Both the position numbers and the translations under genes were made by a program. The notes beneath the pieces were generated by a model. It was not told where the DNA came from. It saw nothing but the letters and a program-made list of their open reading frames with translations, and searched no databases. This document shows, one piece after another, positions 38,840-52,195 of a stretch of 64,000 nt of DNA (position 1 is its first letter; each line of letters opens with the position of its first letter). The DNA is from Nematostella vectensis (lineage: Eukaryota; Cnidaria; Anthozoa; Actiniaria; Edwardsiidae), in NCBI RefSeq assembly GCF_932526225.1, contig NC_064037.1, positions 14,521,703 through 14,585,702 of the forward strand. The letters are read 5' to 3'.

Positions 38840-41800
38840 GGTGATGAAGATAAGGATGATGATGATAAGGATGATGATGATGATGATTGCTCTTTTGTTT
38901 TTGTTGTCATCTGATATTGTCTTTGCTATTATTATTGTTAAGTTGTCGTTTATGCTGCTGTTTGGCAAGCTGTGTCTTGTTTGTTTTAAAACAAAAATGT
39001 ATTATAGCCGGTTTTGTTATCCTATTGGTGATGTTGCCGTTATTGTGTTGTCTGTTGTTGCTTTTTATCGTTTCGAGTTATAGTATTGTTGTTGTTGTTG
39101 CTGGTTACCGTATTCATATGGTTCCTGTTGTGTATCGTCGTCTTATTAATGTTGTTAATCTTATTCATATTGTTTTGTGTTGTTGTTGTGTATTATTGTC
39201 ATATTAACGTTGTAAATCTTATTCATATTGTTGTGTGTTGTTGTTGTGTATCGTTGCCATGTTAAGGTTGTTTATCGTATTCACATTGTTGTGTATAGAT
39301 GTTGTTGTTGTGTATTGTTGTCATGTTAATGTGTTGATCGTATTCATATTGTGGTGAGTCCTTGTTGTTGTTGCCGGAATTTTCTTTTTTTTACTCTTTT
39401 CCTCTGGTTGACAGATGGACATCAAGGAAGAGTTGGCTAGGTACGTACATTTAAATTTCGGGCACACGTTAAAATCACTGTTTTGATACCTACTCAAACT
39501 CGAGTTTATTCTTTCTCTTATTATTCTAGTATTCTATAAAATCTACGTAGGCTGAAATATACACTAAACGGACTCCCTTTCATTTTATCTAACGAGAAGT
39601 ATAATGTATACAAATTGCAAGTAAATAAACAATCAAATTCACTGTCAAAATACTATACAAAGGAAATAATCTTGATAGAGAAAATATGTATTTGCTCATA
39701 ATAAAGACTTGTTCTTCCTTACGAATAGGCTACAGGAGAAATTCCAGCAAGTCTGCAAGGAGAACGTGAGTAAAAGATTGACATGACTCTCTACAACGTT
39801 ATTTTTAGGTTCTTTTGAACAAGATTAATCATTTTGGTGATAGAAAATTAAATTAAATGAAATAGGAAAATTTTAAGGAAATATAATTATTACTAACATA
39901 TGATTTTTTTTTTCCAGGAACTTCTGAACGACACGAGAAAAGCGTAAGTGTTAAATATTTCCCTTCTGACTTACACGACTACTTCGCTTCGGCTCTCAAG
40001 CCAGGGGACTGGGGCTTAATCCATGGTTACGTCAGCTGCTTGATATCTACACGGGAGTGTGTAAATCGGTCCTCACAAACTTGTGTTGGGAGACACGCGA
40101 CACGTATACACTACTTGCATTCATGATTGTAAACTGCATGGGACGGAAAATATCTACACACTGACAAGTCACAAGGACACAAGACAGCCCCCGGCGGCAG
40201 GGGGAGGGGGGAGGGGGAACTTTCCAGAAAAGAAGACGGGGATGATCGTCCCATCTTTTAGGGTATAAAATTTCGAACTGCTATTGATTGTTTCTGGCGA
40301 TGATAAACTGCTTTTTGCAAATACCGATGAACACTATATTTACTATTGCTTGTCAAGTCAACATGTGGTTTCTCGTGCTGTTTTAGATCTGTGAACGCGT
40401 ACGCGGACCTTCTTCAGGCTACACGTGCTTCCGAAATGAGCGAGGTGAGCCCGCGAGTTTTACAACCTTGACCAGCGTAATTAATTTAATAATCAAATAA
40501 GCGCCCCGTCTGAAAGTCGAAAAATTGAATATTCGAGTAAATACGGTACGTCTCCAAAGATATACTTTCGATCAGATCAATCAACGACATTGATAAAAAA
40601 AGCTGCGCCGGTTCTTTTTAGAATATACTTTATTTTGGCATGTCTCTATCTACACTCTTCAAAGTGTTAAAACTTGCAGATAGCAGGTGGGGGTGCGCGA
40701 TCTAAATGAATAATAATAGACGATCCTTTGATAAGAAAGACCCTCTTTCTGCCGGCCAAAGGGGGTCTGCGAGCGCAACCTGCGCATCCCAATGTGTACG
40801 CAATTATTTTTTTAAAGAAATATGTTCCCGGCTTTTTTTTTGTCGTGTCACACTTCTCCACATTTTGACTCACAACCAAATTATGGATAGTGAAATTTGA
40901 TGACTTTTTTTATATTTTCTTGATATGTTTATGTTTGCTTTACTACAGGCACGTGACCGCCAAGTCCTGCAAGACAAACTCAAGTAAGTGCGCTTATCGC
41001 CATGGTAACCATTGCAAATATAAATAGGTGAAAAACCTGCTATTTATAGTTTGAAAGGTTGATATGAAACGGCATCTAATTGTCTGCTTGTATCTCGTTT
41101 TCAGGGAAGTCGAGTCTAAGCTGGTGAGTAATCTGCTGAGATGATGAAAACTCCGACATTACAGGACATTACAGTGCCAAATGACATTGTTGGGACATGG
41201 ACAAATGAGGGGAACATTTGACGCCTCAGTTAGGGGCACATGTTTTTCTTCTAATAATCCATGCAAGAGCTAGGCAAATTTCCACTGTTCTGTGGCATTT
41301 TTTACTGAACATACAGGGAGAAAATAAAACTTAGATCCATTAAGGTGGTGGGAGGATGGTGGCGGTTTTTCCTTAATGCTAGTTTTTATTACAAAACGAG
41401 ACTTCAGAAAGGACAGCAAATTCAGGCCCTTATTTTGGTTTATGTGTGGGGTTGAGTTTAATAAGGCATCCAATTTGAATTGCAAATTGATTGAGTCCTG
41501 GGGGGAAGGGGCAAGTGGGATCAACCCACCCAATTCATCTCTATCGCCAATGTGTAAATCTCACTTCTAACGCTGACAATCTTGTATTTGTCTTGCCAAT
41601 CTCTAGGCTGAATGCACAAGCCAGGTTGCCGAGTAAGTATCATAAAATTCTATATGTAATTGTAGATAATGTTATAATTGCTTTTAGCATCTCGTTGACT
41701 CAATCGGTATGCTTCCTCTTTTACTGTCTGATTTTAGTCTGACCGCTGCTAACGACAAGCTTACGAGAGATAACGTAAGTAGCCTAAAAATGAAAATGAA

Positions 41801-42412
41801 ACTAAACACTATTTTGGTGTATCAATTTAAATAGTCAGAAATGCCAAACGGATGGAGGAATGGAGGATGGCTAGAACATGAAGGAAAGTGTGTAAATTCC
41901 TAACATGCCGATTTGAGAGCCATTTGCCAAAAAAAACTTATGTGAGGTTAAATTAGTAACACTCTAAATGTAAAGGCTGTGTGATTGATCGATTACCCAT
42001 GATGCTAAAAAAATCATCAGAACAAGAAAAACATCAGAAGCATCGCACTAATGCATAACTCCATTTGATTTTCCCTTTTAGACTAAGCTTGTGCAGGCCA
42101 ATCTTGCCAAAAACGAGTAAGCACCCATTAAACTTAGTTTTGTTACTTAGAAATAAACATTTACCCTTTTTTAAGTTTCTGATTTGTGTCTTCCCGTTAA
42201 CAGGGTTATTGAAAGCTTGCATGCTCAGCTCTTGGAGGCCGTAAGTATTTATTTCCCAGGCTCTTAGAGGCACTACATCATCTCAATTGCACATCTATTT
42301 TTTAAGTCCCACAAACTTTATGGCTGGAACGCTGTTCTGTGTGTTTCAGACACGCAAGAAGCCCTCCCGATGGCAGAGATTTAAGCGCCGAGTAAGGGCG
42401 TTGTTCGGCTGA
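35314..42412 (+). CDS. 15-exon gene, acidic-repeat coiled-coil protein (copy 2)
   Basis: Exons: 35314-35326, 35729-35760, 36266-36285, 37610-38462, 39415-39440, 39729-39765, 39918-39943, 40387-40444, 40949-40983, 41105-41123, 41607-41632, 41738-41774, 42082-42116, 42204-42240, 42350-42412. The total is 1317 nt, 438 residues. All splice sites, phases and the stop match copy 1. Exon 4 has 20 units of the 11-residue repeat against 8. Differences elsewhere are few and mixed silent/replacement: for example K to E at the end of exon 8, D to N in exon 13, G to D early in exon 4. Both genes look functional. Intron 3 carries the copy-specific insertion. Function unknown, as for copy 1. Confidence 0.85.
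36417..37284. mobile_element. Copy-2-specific insertion with inverted arms
   Basis: It is absent from the corresponding place in copy 1 (near 2617). Arms at about 36480-36583 and 37159-37270 are inverted repeats of each other (TAAAGTGCATCTGAAGGAAT and its complement, with further matches inward). There is no transposase. It is probably a non-autonomous DNA transposon that entered intron 3 after the duplication; the alternative is precise loss from copy 1. Confidence 0.6.
37680..38359 (+). repeat. 33 bp coding minisatellite in exon 4, copy 2
   Basis: Twenty tandem units encoding DDDKADLNLKK variants, 12 more than copy 1 (396 bp, an exact multiple of 33). Units are nearly identical at the DNA level, with one DGK and two DEDK variants, so the expansion is recent. 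Confidence 0.9.
38676..38888. repeat. (GAT)n/(GGT)n microsatellite in intron 4, copy 2
   Basis: The same position and motifs as 3590-4105 but about 210 bp. The order of GAT and GGT blocks differs, showing independent slippage. Confidence 0.95.
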
Positions 42413-43069
42413 GCCTACCAGAGTCGACAAGCGCCACATCTTTTTGTATCTTTTTTTTTTTTGAGGTTGCGCAATGCGTGCAAGTATAATATGAATTTTT
42501 TAGACTTTCAAAACAAATGGACTAAAATAATTGATAGAATTCTCTCTCCCATTTGTACCTTCTTTTCATATAGTAGATTGATGAAAAAAAAATCAGCCGA
42601 CGACATTTGCGGGAGAGAAAACGTAACTACCTATTTTTTTATAGTTTTATGAATACTTCTTGGCCGGGGAAATACCGGCTTAAGCATGGTGGCACATTCA
42701 AATAAAATCCATGCGCGATTGATTCTGTCCTGAAACTTATGATTATATGGTCACATTCAGCGCCCTATAGGGTGAAAGTTTGGTGCCTTTTCTACCGTCA
42801 AAATCCAAACGATTCTGTTTCTAGTTTTCCCGCAAATGGCTATGTGCTTTATTCAGTATTTTTTCATTCACATTTTTTTAATGGCTGATTTGGCTTTAAT
42901 TACACAAACAGTTATTTTTGTATCTCATTGCGCAACCCCATGAAACATTATGTATGAAATTTCTTGTTCTCAAAACTATGTATGAAATTTCTTGTTCTCA
43001 AGTCTCTAGGCGCTTGCTTCTCGCCAGAGAAGCTACTGCACATGTACAGAGTTTGATTGTTATTTTGTA

Positions 43070-43075
43070 AATAAA
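43070..43075 (+). promoter_or_regulatory. Polyadenylation signal AATAAA, copy 2 gene
   Basis: AATAAA about 660 bp after the stop codon, conserved with 8330-8335 in copy 1; similarity between copies ends about 50 bp downstream. Confidence 0.5.
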
Positions 43076-43364
43076 TGGCGAAAACAAACTGGTTTCATGG
43101 ATATCGTCTAGGCTGTTGTACTCTTATAGAATAAGCCGGAAGATAAAGAAAGAAACAACAAGCTAATTTTATAGACACCTTCTCCGACAAGTGCTCCTAT
43201 GTATTTGTTCTTACACTGGCAGACGTAGGTAAGTTAGCGTATTGTATTAAAGTACTTAGCGGAACTATCTTTCGGAGTTGTTTTCTTTTCAAACTTTGAA
43301 CACCTTTTTCATTGTTGAATTTAATTAATAGCGTAGCCAAGCGCGGCCGCAGGCCGCGCGCGTA

Positions 43365-43572
43365 GCCCCATAGGCATAGAAATATGGTATAGGTATGCGA
43401 CTTGATTTTTGTGGTCATCGCGCGGGTACCCTGTGGTGTCACTCGCCAGCCAGCCAGCCAGCCGCGCGACTCCCAGGCCCCATAGGCATAGAAATATGGT
43501 ATAGGTATGAGACTTGGTTTTTGTGGTCATCGCGCGGGTACCCTGTGGTGTCACTCGCAGCCAGCCAGCCAG
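43365..43572. repeat. Tandem ~119 bp host repeat, target of an insertion
   Basis: About two units, each with CCATAGGCATAGAAATATGG, then GTGGTCATCGCGCGGGTACC, then runs of CCAG and GCCGCGCGACTCCCAGGCCC. The second unit breaks off in its CCAG run at 43572, and the matching end (CAGTCAGTCAGCCGCGCGAC then TCCCAGGCCC) continues at 55486, across the candidate Ginger-like element. Confidence 0.75.
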
Positions 43573-43623
43573 CTGTAGCGTTGCAGAATGGTCCTCGTTG
43601 CAGAAGTGTCTAACCAATCAGAT

Positions 43624-46600
43624 TGTCTCTTGTATCTCCCATACCGTCCATCCAATCAAAGTGCCTTGTGATCGTGTCTTGTACCTCGTGGAGATCGTGC
43701 CAAGGGGAGATCGTTCATAGGGTCGTGTTGGAATTGTTAACTTGGTGAATCACTTTTTCAGCATTTACCCTTTATTCAAGGTAAGGATCTCCATTAATTA
43801 TAATAATTTTTGGGTAGATGAAGTTCTGCTGAATATGTTCCTCTTGAAAATCTCTAAGCAAAACAGCGAAGACTATTTAATACTTAAGTATTAGCTCAAC
43901 TGATGAAAAAAGCAAACTCCATCCAACCTTAAGTTATTAGCCCAACAAAGTCATGGAATAATGCATGTTTAATTATGTTACTTAAGACGATTTGTTAAGT
44001 TCAATCAGGCCCTGTTTTTAAAATTAGGTAAGGTTTTTACGCCGTTCCAAGGAATTCTATTTAGGAGTTCTGATTGTTTTTACATCAACCTCTCCGCTCC
44101 TACATCAAGCATCCAGTGACACTTTCAAAGTATTGCTTTTGTTTCTCTGTTAAAATACATCCCTTTGTTGATATATTATCTGCAAGCATACCAATCTTAT
44201 CAAGTGAGACTTTATGTTCTCTTAAGGTATAATGATTTTTGGTTATCCTTACAGCTTTTCCCGATTAAAGTGGATTCCGATTTGTGTTATTTTGCCCTTG
44301 TAATCCACGTGTCGGTAGCCGTTTGTGGTGTCCGGAACTTATAGTGAACGAATAATAAGGAAATACGAGAAAAAATATAGGAAGCGCCCTATATTAGCAT
44401 TGTTTAGAATCTAAGTGTTAGTGATTTTTTTAATTTTCAAACGCATTAATTCCTAGCTCTAGTGGAGCGGGATTTGAATGATGTTGAGCCATGCTTGTGT
44501 TTAACGATCTCAAATAATCATTTTTGTATTATCTATCTATTTTATCTATTATCTGTATTCACTTGTATTGGACTAAAACATTTCTTCGGTTACCCTATTT
44601 CTGAACAAAAGCCTTATTATGTATGGCTTTGTGTGCATAAATTTATGCAAACGCTTTATGAGTTATGGATGGTTCATGTGCGAAATTACTTAAACAAAAG
44701 CCTTTAAACATAAGGGTCTGTTGTAATCATCTTTATCCATTACCAACAATTTTCCCTGCCATGCTAATTTTTTATATGCTTTCTTGGAACTTTACTAGCT
44801 TTCTAAAGATTTGCCACCTAATAATATAAACGGGATCTGGTGGATGTTGGAATTTTGGAAATTCCAAATCAAGCATGAAAGCAAAATAGAGTAATGTTAA
44901 AGAGTTTGTAAGATGCAAAAAACGATTTGTAAAAGGTGGTAAACAGTTTCAGAACATGTATATACAGTAACTTGTGTTTGAAGTCGTCATAAAACATAAA
45001 GTAATTGAAAAAAGATTTGTCAGTTATTGCACATAAACATACAGAAATAATATCACATACATTTTTCAATATTATGCTTGGAAAAGCTTATATTTAGTCA
45101 CAGATGTGAGTCATGTGTCACACTCTGGTTCCAATACTGTATATGCATATAGCTGTGTAGGCTAAATGTCACTGTGACTTGGTTTGCAAAAAGGAAACAT
45201 TTGAACTTAACCCATATGACTCCTAAGTAGAGGTTTTCAAGCAATGGATGAGATTATAGAAAGGGTTCTAATGGGTTTTTGGAGAAGTAGGACCTTGAAT
45301 ATGCATTTTGTCATGATAAACGAGACCTAATGGAACATTTTGCACACTGCAGGGTAAAAAGTCTGTCAGTTCCTTGCATGTTTTCTTTTATTCAAAATTC
45401 GTACCTACAAGATTTTGGCTTTTTAGTGAATTTTGCCCTGATCCTCCTTTGCACTATTCATGAACTATGGGATGAAAGTTACGTTATAGCTTAAGGTAGT
45501 GGTACCTATTTTCGGACAGTGCCCTATTATCAGACACTAAAAAAAAAATCATAAATAGGAAAACACAACAAAAAATGACCCATCGAGTCGAAGGGACAAA
45601 TTCAGAAATCATGTATCCTAAAGCTTTTATTGTTTCGCAAAATTAAAAATAAGTTTCTCTCACGCACCACAAAATGGCCATTGAAATCCTCTCTTTGACT
45701 TGAATACGTGAGTAAGAAAAGAAGCTGTAAAAAAGTCAAGATTTACCGACCGTGATGATAATCACTCGGCCAATCCGCCATTTTGTTGTTGATCTCTCTT
45801 TCCGTAGTAGAACTAGCATAAACAGGAATGGTTGGGACCTGTTTTTACACCCCATTTTACAGGGAAACCCTCACCATATATGAAAGATGATTTTGTATAA
45901 ATTATTAGAAGAAGGAACTTGGAAATCAGAGCCATAACTGTATGTCTGTATCTCTTGTGTTTGTTTCCCATTTAGGCTAATTCTACTAGAGTTTTTGAAT
46001 ACAAATTGGCTTGAGAACATACATAGAGATATCATTGCTAGGTGCAAAGTGTGTTAAAAAGACACAATAGACTCTGCTGTACAATTGTACTCACTGATTT
46101 TATACACCTATTTAAAAATACGTTGTCAGCACAAATGGAAAAAGGCCATTGGACAAATCACAGTTTTACAACCAAAAGGACCCATGGATCCCAAAATTAT
46201 TTGTTCCAAGTTCAGAAAAATATAAATAAAACATAAGACTATCCATTAAGTATAATTAATATATGGTTCTGACATCGCTTGAGTTAATTTATCAGCTTTA
46301 TTTTTACAAACAATTGCTACCCATAAGAACCTTTTAGTAGTAGAACTGCCATTCGGCAATTGCCATTCGCTGTTCGCACTGACAACCTTTATTGAAATAG
46401 GTGTATGTGAGTGTGGAGCAAAGGGCAGCTGCCTGGTATTTACACTTGCTTGCTACATTTCCATTGACCTGTATGCCTTTTGTAACTATCTGTCAACATA
46501 GTTTTGAAACTTGAAAAAGTGACCCAGTTTTTAATTTTCTCACACAAGCTGAAAATACACTAAAATGTGACTTCATGTGTATATGGGACTGGTCCCAGTT

Positions 46601-46726
46601 AGTCCCTTTTTGTGAGTTCAACTGTATGTGGGTCTGCACAACCCACATTGAGGTACTACGACGGTATTACACCACAAGAAAAAGTTGTTTAAAAAAAACT
46701 AAACATGTTCTGTTTGACAGGCTGGA
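43624..46726. other. Left noncoding part of the Ginger-like element
   Basis: AT-rich, short frames only, no recognisable motif. It may contain 5' untranslated exons of the integrase gene: a CTGTTTGACAG acceptor precedes the first coding exon at 46721. Confidence 0.35.
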
Positions 46727-49700
46727 ATGGCGGAAGAACCAGGAGACATACAAGGTAAAAGTCCAGCCAAACATGCAAACATGTTGTTAACCACTGATGT
46801 GTATGTAAAAGTAATACCGGGGCTGAATTTTGGTTGCCGGAAATCGCCTAGAAGTATACCCATGTCAAAGATTGTACTAAAACATTTGTTGTCACCGGTT
46901 TTCAAGAAATTGTCGCCTTTTTGTTATCCTAAATAAAAAGAATCGCTTTTTTCACGCGAATTTATGAAATGTGAGCTTCAAAACATTGAGCAAAGTACAA
47001 CAGGGATTAGAAGAAAAACCTACTGTAATTCACACTTTTGTTGTGTCCAGCAAACATCAAACTACTTTGACTGACGATTAAAAAAGTCTCAACATATGTA
47101 AATTTTTGTCATTCACCTTATCGCCTAAGTTTCACTAGGATGTTTTTTGCTCTTTGGGTTTCTTCAGTGTCTTACACAGACTTTCAACTTCACCACTCTG
47201 TAAAAAATTTTGGAAATTAGCCTTCTGTAGTACCTTAAAGAATGGCAATCAAGCCGCCATTTTATTCTCCCGTTCAATGCCAAGTCACACAAGGCATCCA
47301 TTTCCATCGGCTAATTCAAGCGAGTAACCAAGATATTTTCAATCAAATATCATCAATAACGTATCAAACTTCATTTTTTAGATTGTTATTTTGAAGTCTC
47401 CTTGCAAATAAACCATTGTATTTTCAATTGTAAACAATAACAAAGGAGTGGTTAATCGACATTCTTTAATAAACCAATCATCAATCTTTTTTGCAAACAT
47501 ACAAGATGCTTTTGGCTAGGCATAAAACATTAACAAAGTAGAACAGTGTTCTCCTTTCCTACAATGGCAGCTGACATTTATGATTATGCCATGGTACAAC
47601 AAAAAAAAAAGGTTTTCCGTTTTACACTTGTTTATCTAGTTAAAACAGAGTTTGAAATAAGCGCAACAGTGCTTATTCAAGCAATTACTGTAGCTATTTA
47701 ATGAGTCACATTGATTTGGTATTAATTAAATAGATTATTTATGTAGAATATCAGAATTAATGCTTTTATTTTGTCAATTTAGGTTAAGTAATTTAAAGCA
47801 TTTATCAGAGTATGAATAGACAAATACAAACCAAATCAAGGGTTTTAGGTAGAGTTCTTTAACTGAAAAGTATCAAGGTTCAGATTTGTGGATAAGCAGG
47901 TTATCAAATAAAAATTTGATTGAGCAACCTGGTATCATATCTGTTACACTGGACTTGTTGTTGATAACAATGTGGCTATTACAATTCTTGATGACCAGAT
48001 TTAAAAAAGGACAAGAAATTCATTTTCTTTTGAAAGTTGCAGTTGTGATTTGGATTTTCGTTGGTCCATAATCATTAAGTTTAGTATAGGCTTCAAGCGT
48101 GTGATTTCATATGTGCCTCGGCGGCCATGTTGGTACTTTGTTTGGAAGTGTAAAAGCCTGTGTATTAAGATTGGATTTTTTTACTAAATACCTGCTTTAT
48201 GGGTATCTTTGTAGAGAAATATGGTTTTCAAGCAATGGTTAAGAGATGGATAAAAGATTCCAGAGACCTTTCAGAAAAATTAGGATGTTGAGTACTCATT
48301 TTAAAGTGAAAACAATTATCTAGTTTGCCACTTCATACTCACATTTTACAATGTGGCTGCATATCCTGTGAAAGCAGATCTCACTAATCTGTCAACATTA
48401 TTCTAAAACTTGAAATAACGATTCAGATTCTGTTTTTCACAAACCAAAAACAATGATAGAAATCTCTTTGAAGTCCCAGCATGGCCTACTTGCCAAATAC
48501 CTATACTTTTGCGTGATTTGCAAACATAGAATTGCAAAATGTCACAAGCATGTATTTCAAACATTGTTTGCCTGTTCATTAATGAAAATCTATAAATAGG
48601 CTAGTTACTTATACTTAGCTAAGGCTAAGTTACTTATACTTAGTTTTAGGTTAAGTATTTGAAGAACATCAAATCACATCAATTGATGATGCTTAGGACT
48701 CATTTGATAGGAAACTAGATAATTGGTATCGTTGTTTTCTTCTAGGTGAAAATGAGAGTTTCTGTCTGTCCTCAAAAAGTGGGTATGCAAAGGTTGCTGC
48801 TACTGTCTTACAGCTCTTTGACTGCTACTCGTCTTATAGAGACGACATCCCCACTGATGAGGTGGAATGCCTGAAACTGTTTTTTCATGCCAACAAGAGG
48901 CGGTTCTTTGATGGGCGATGCACTCAACGGCCAATATTTCTGTTGTCTGTGAGCTCTGGCATCCTCGACTTGGATCCTAATGGCCTTCCAATCCTATTGA
49001 TCCAAGCATACTCCAGCAAGAAAGTTGTCTCTGTAAAGCAAGTTGTCTATGCTGAGCTGCTAGAATCCACTCTGCAATCCCTCCATGCAATTAAAGGAGT
49101 CCATGGTGTCTCAACATGCCTTCCTGGTGGAGTAAATGCCTTGAGTCGCCTTTTCAGTAAGAGTTTTTTTTATAAAGGCTCTTTCAACGAAATACGAAAA
49201 TTTGTGTCTTGCTGTCAGTCTTGTCAAGTCAACAACCCCTTGCCTATGACATCCAAAAAGCCCCCTAAAGCAATACGGACTTTTCGTCCCCACCAACGTC
49301 TACAATGCGACCTGATAGACATGGCACCAAAAAAGTCAAGGGGTTTTATGGCCATCAACCAGTGGAACTACCGCTACATCCTCACTGTTAAGTGTTGTTT
49401 TAGCAAGTTCTGCTGGATCTTCCCAACCGTTGGAAAATCAGCAGAGGAGATAACCTCTATCTTAAGACCCCTTTTTGTTAAGGAGGGTCCCCCTGCTATT
49501 CTCCAAAGTGACAACGGCGGTGAATTTGTGGGAGATGTGGTCAAAGTCCTTGCATCACACTTCAATGTCCATCTTGTGCATGGTAGACCACACCACCCTC
49601 AGTCTCAAGGTCAAGTAGAAAACTTGAACAAGCAGGTGAAAAGGTACCTCGCTAGGTTTCTACAGCCCCTACCAAGAGACGAGCAAGGTGCTGTCTGGCC

Positions 49701-50346
49701 TCTTCTCCTTAGTGGAGTAGCTGATTTGTTAAACAAAAGCTGGCACTCCACTATAAATGACACACCATTCAGGGTATACAAGAACAGAGAGCCCTCCCAT
49801 CTAGTCCCCGAAGATTCTGAATGGTTGGCTGGCGCTGATGAAGAATGTTCTGATGACTACGTGTTTAATGAAAATGACTTTTCTGAACTCGAAGCTTCAC
49901 AGAACATGAATGTTTCAAACATAGATGGTCTTTGTAAAGATGTGTCATCACTGACTTCGGAATCCATCATTGCCTCTTCCCTTGGTGTTGCTGTTGGTCC
50001 TTTCTTTAATATCAGGAAAGAAAGTCTAGAGTGTGATGCAGCCCCCTCTCCCTCTTGCTCATCTTTTGGTGATATTGAAAGCTATGGCATCTCTGAGCTT
50101 TCCCTAAATGAATGTCTTGGTTGCTTTGCCAGTGATTGCAAGATCGCCAAGTTTGATGTGTTGGAAGCGACTGAGCACACCATCCATAGGAATGTCCAAC
50201 GCTCACTGAAGAATGTGAACAAGCCACCCCTCTCTAATAAGCCACCCTTCTCTAATAAGCCACCCTCTCTAATAAGCCACCCCTCTCTAATAAGCCACCA
50301 CTTTCTAATAAGCCACCCCTCTCTAATAAAAGTCACCTCTCTCTAA
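46727..50346 (+). CDS. DDE integrase/transposase gene, two coding exons
   Basis: Proposed exon 1 is 46727-46754, encoding MAEEPGDIQ plus one base. Exon 2 is 48746-50346, starting after TTCTTCTAG; the codon is completed as GGT and the frame is open through both, giving 542 residues. Exon 2 contains an H2C2-like zinc region (VHG...CCQSC) and an integrase core with D (LQCDLIDM), D (QSDNGGEF) and E (QGQVENLNKQ); 35 residues separate the last two. An acidic region follows. The last ~40 residues are translated from a CTCTCTAATAAGCCACC minisatellite. It resembles Gypsy-type integrases and KRBA2-like animal proteins. No reverse transcriptase lies nearby, which favours a DNA transposon or domesticated gene. 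The exon 1 assignment is inference from splice phase. Confidence 0.7.
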
Positions 50347-50655
50347 AAGCCACACCTCTCTAATAAGTCACCCCTCTCTAATAAGCCAGCCCCTCTAAAA
50401 GCCACCCCTCTCTATAATAAGTCACCCCTCTCTAATATGCCACCCCTCTCTAATAAGCCACCCCTCTCTAATAAGCAACCCCCTTTAATGAGCCACACCT
50501 CTCTAATAAGCCACCCCTCTCTAAAAGCCACTCCTCACTAATAGGTCAACCCTCTCTTATAAGCCATCCCTCTCTAAAAGCCACTCCTCACTAATAGGTC
50601 AACCCTCTCTAATGAGCCAGCCCTCTCTAATAAGCCACCCCTCTCATAAGCCACT
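50222..50655 (+). repeat. Minisatellite CCCCTCTCTAATAAGCCA, forward array
   Basis: About 24 imperfect ~18 bp units. It starts inside the integrase coding sequence and supplies its C-terminus and stop. The array recurs in opposite orientation at 52196-52640. Confidence 0.9.
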
Positions 50656-52195
50656 ATATAAATCACTATATTCCCCAAGTGATATGTTTGGAGTTGATAT
50701 CCAATTTTACACGTGTAAAATTAGATACAATTGGATTGATTTTTTAAGGAATAATCGGAATCGGACAGCAATGTAAAACTTGGGCAGACAAACGAAATGT
50801 CATACAAATAAGAAAAAGACCATTACGTTCCCAAGATTTTAAATAAAACGAGTCACAGTCACATTATAAACTGTATTTTATTTCTTTTGTAAACAATGTT
50901 TGTTTTAAAATCAGCAAATCCCAAACTCATAAATATACAATTAGATGCAAATGTTCGAAATGAAATTAAGCGGGTCAAGGGGGGAGGATGTGTTTGTTTT
51001 TTTGGATGGGCAGACATCAGCAAAAAAAAAAAAAAAAAAAAAGAGACTGTAGCGGATCTATTAAAAATTATACTAAGATTACTAATCCTGGTATTTGACA
51101 ACAAAATGACCGTGAATTGCACAATTTTTAAATTAGCTAGAAAAAGGGCGATACGTCCCGACTAATCGGATGATGCGGCAAAAAAGAAGCGATTTCCAGC
51201 GTATAAGTTCTTCCAAAATTTCAAAATGTATTGGTGCAGATTTGACAATTCATAGCTTCATCATCCTTTTCATCATCGTTTTCAAACTGTCCAGGCTTCG
51301 TGCAATAAAGTCGAAAATAAAAATAGCCGACATAGATGACACGCCGCAGATGCTTTTTCTTAGTAAGCATTTTGTAACTTCCCTTGTCTTAGCTATAACA
51401 TAAGATATGACCTTTTAAAGATCTTCCAAGCCTTGTGCTCTGCTTGAACAGGTATTTCATAGTGAAATATTGCACTAGTGAAGATCTCAAAACTTGCTGA
51501 CATTTGTTACGTTTGCTGACATTTGTTACATTTGCTGATATTTGTTACATGAAAATAGACATAGCCATACTCCACACCCCAATGTCATTTTGGAACGAGT
51601 TTGTCTTTCCTGATCACACATCATATTACGCTGCCGAAATCTTTAAACGTGATTATAGTAAAAGATTCGGTGGTATAAAACTGACTATTTTTTTTTTTCA
51701 ATATTCCCAGTACGTGCTAATGGTTTACAAAAAAGATATACCCGTATTTTCGCCACAAGCGTCCAAAATAGCTTAATCCAAAAAATATAGGGTTATAAAC
51801 ATTTCGTTGTATTGCTGTCTTTGTTGAAATAACATGCAGTTTCTAGCCGTGAGGCGACTCAATAGTCTCTTAGCGCGTTCTTCCAGGAGCTTCAACATTA
51901 TTCTTTAACAGTATCTACTGCTCATCCTACCTAAATAATATGGAATATTGAATAGTACGGTAACTACAGACCTGTGCCACATTATTCCATGCTGAGGCCA
52001 GGAGGGAATACACCTTTTCATAGACTAGGTAATTAGTTGTCGTAGAAGGCAGTTGATAACATTAACTGCTATCCCTTAGAGTTTAGGGACCACGCCCTTT
52101 CTCTGCCGCATAGGTGTCAAAACTTATATTGGCCACACGTAGGATAGAATTCTGCTAGGGAGACCCCTATTCATCCCCCCCTTATGAGACAGGTT
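50656..52195. other. Spacer between inverted minisatellite arrays
   Basis: AT-rich sequence with a long A tract near 51021 and three short repeats of TTTGCTGACATTTGTTAC near 51495-51550. No supportable gene. Confidence 0.4.

Larger units (their letters stand above)
33974..43126 (+). repeat. Segmental duplication, copy 2 (direct orientation)
   Basis: The second copy of the 158-8385 segment, about 0.9 kb longer because of a longer coding minisatellite and an inserted element at 36417-37284, partly offset by a shorter intron microsatellite. Its left edge abuts a Gypsy remnant and its right edge abuts unique DNA. Confidence 0.9.

Noticed and set aside
43321..43617. Frames with repeated GYPRDD-like peptides
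   Set aside because: They are translations of the ~119 bp noncoding tandem repeat.
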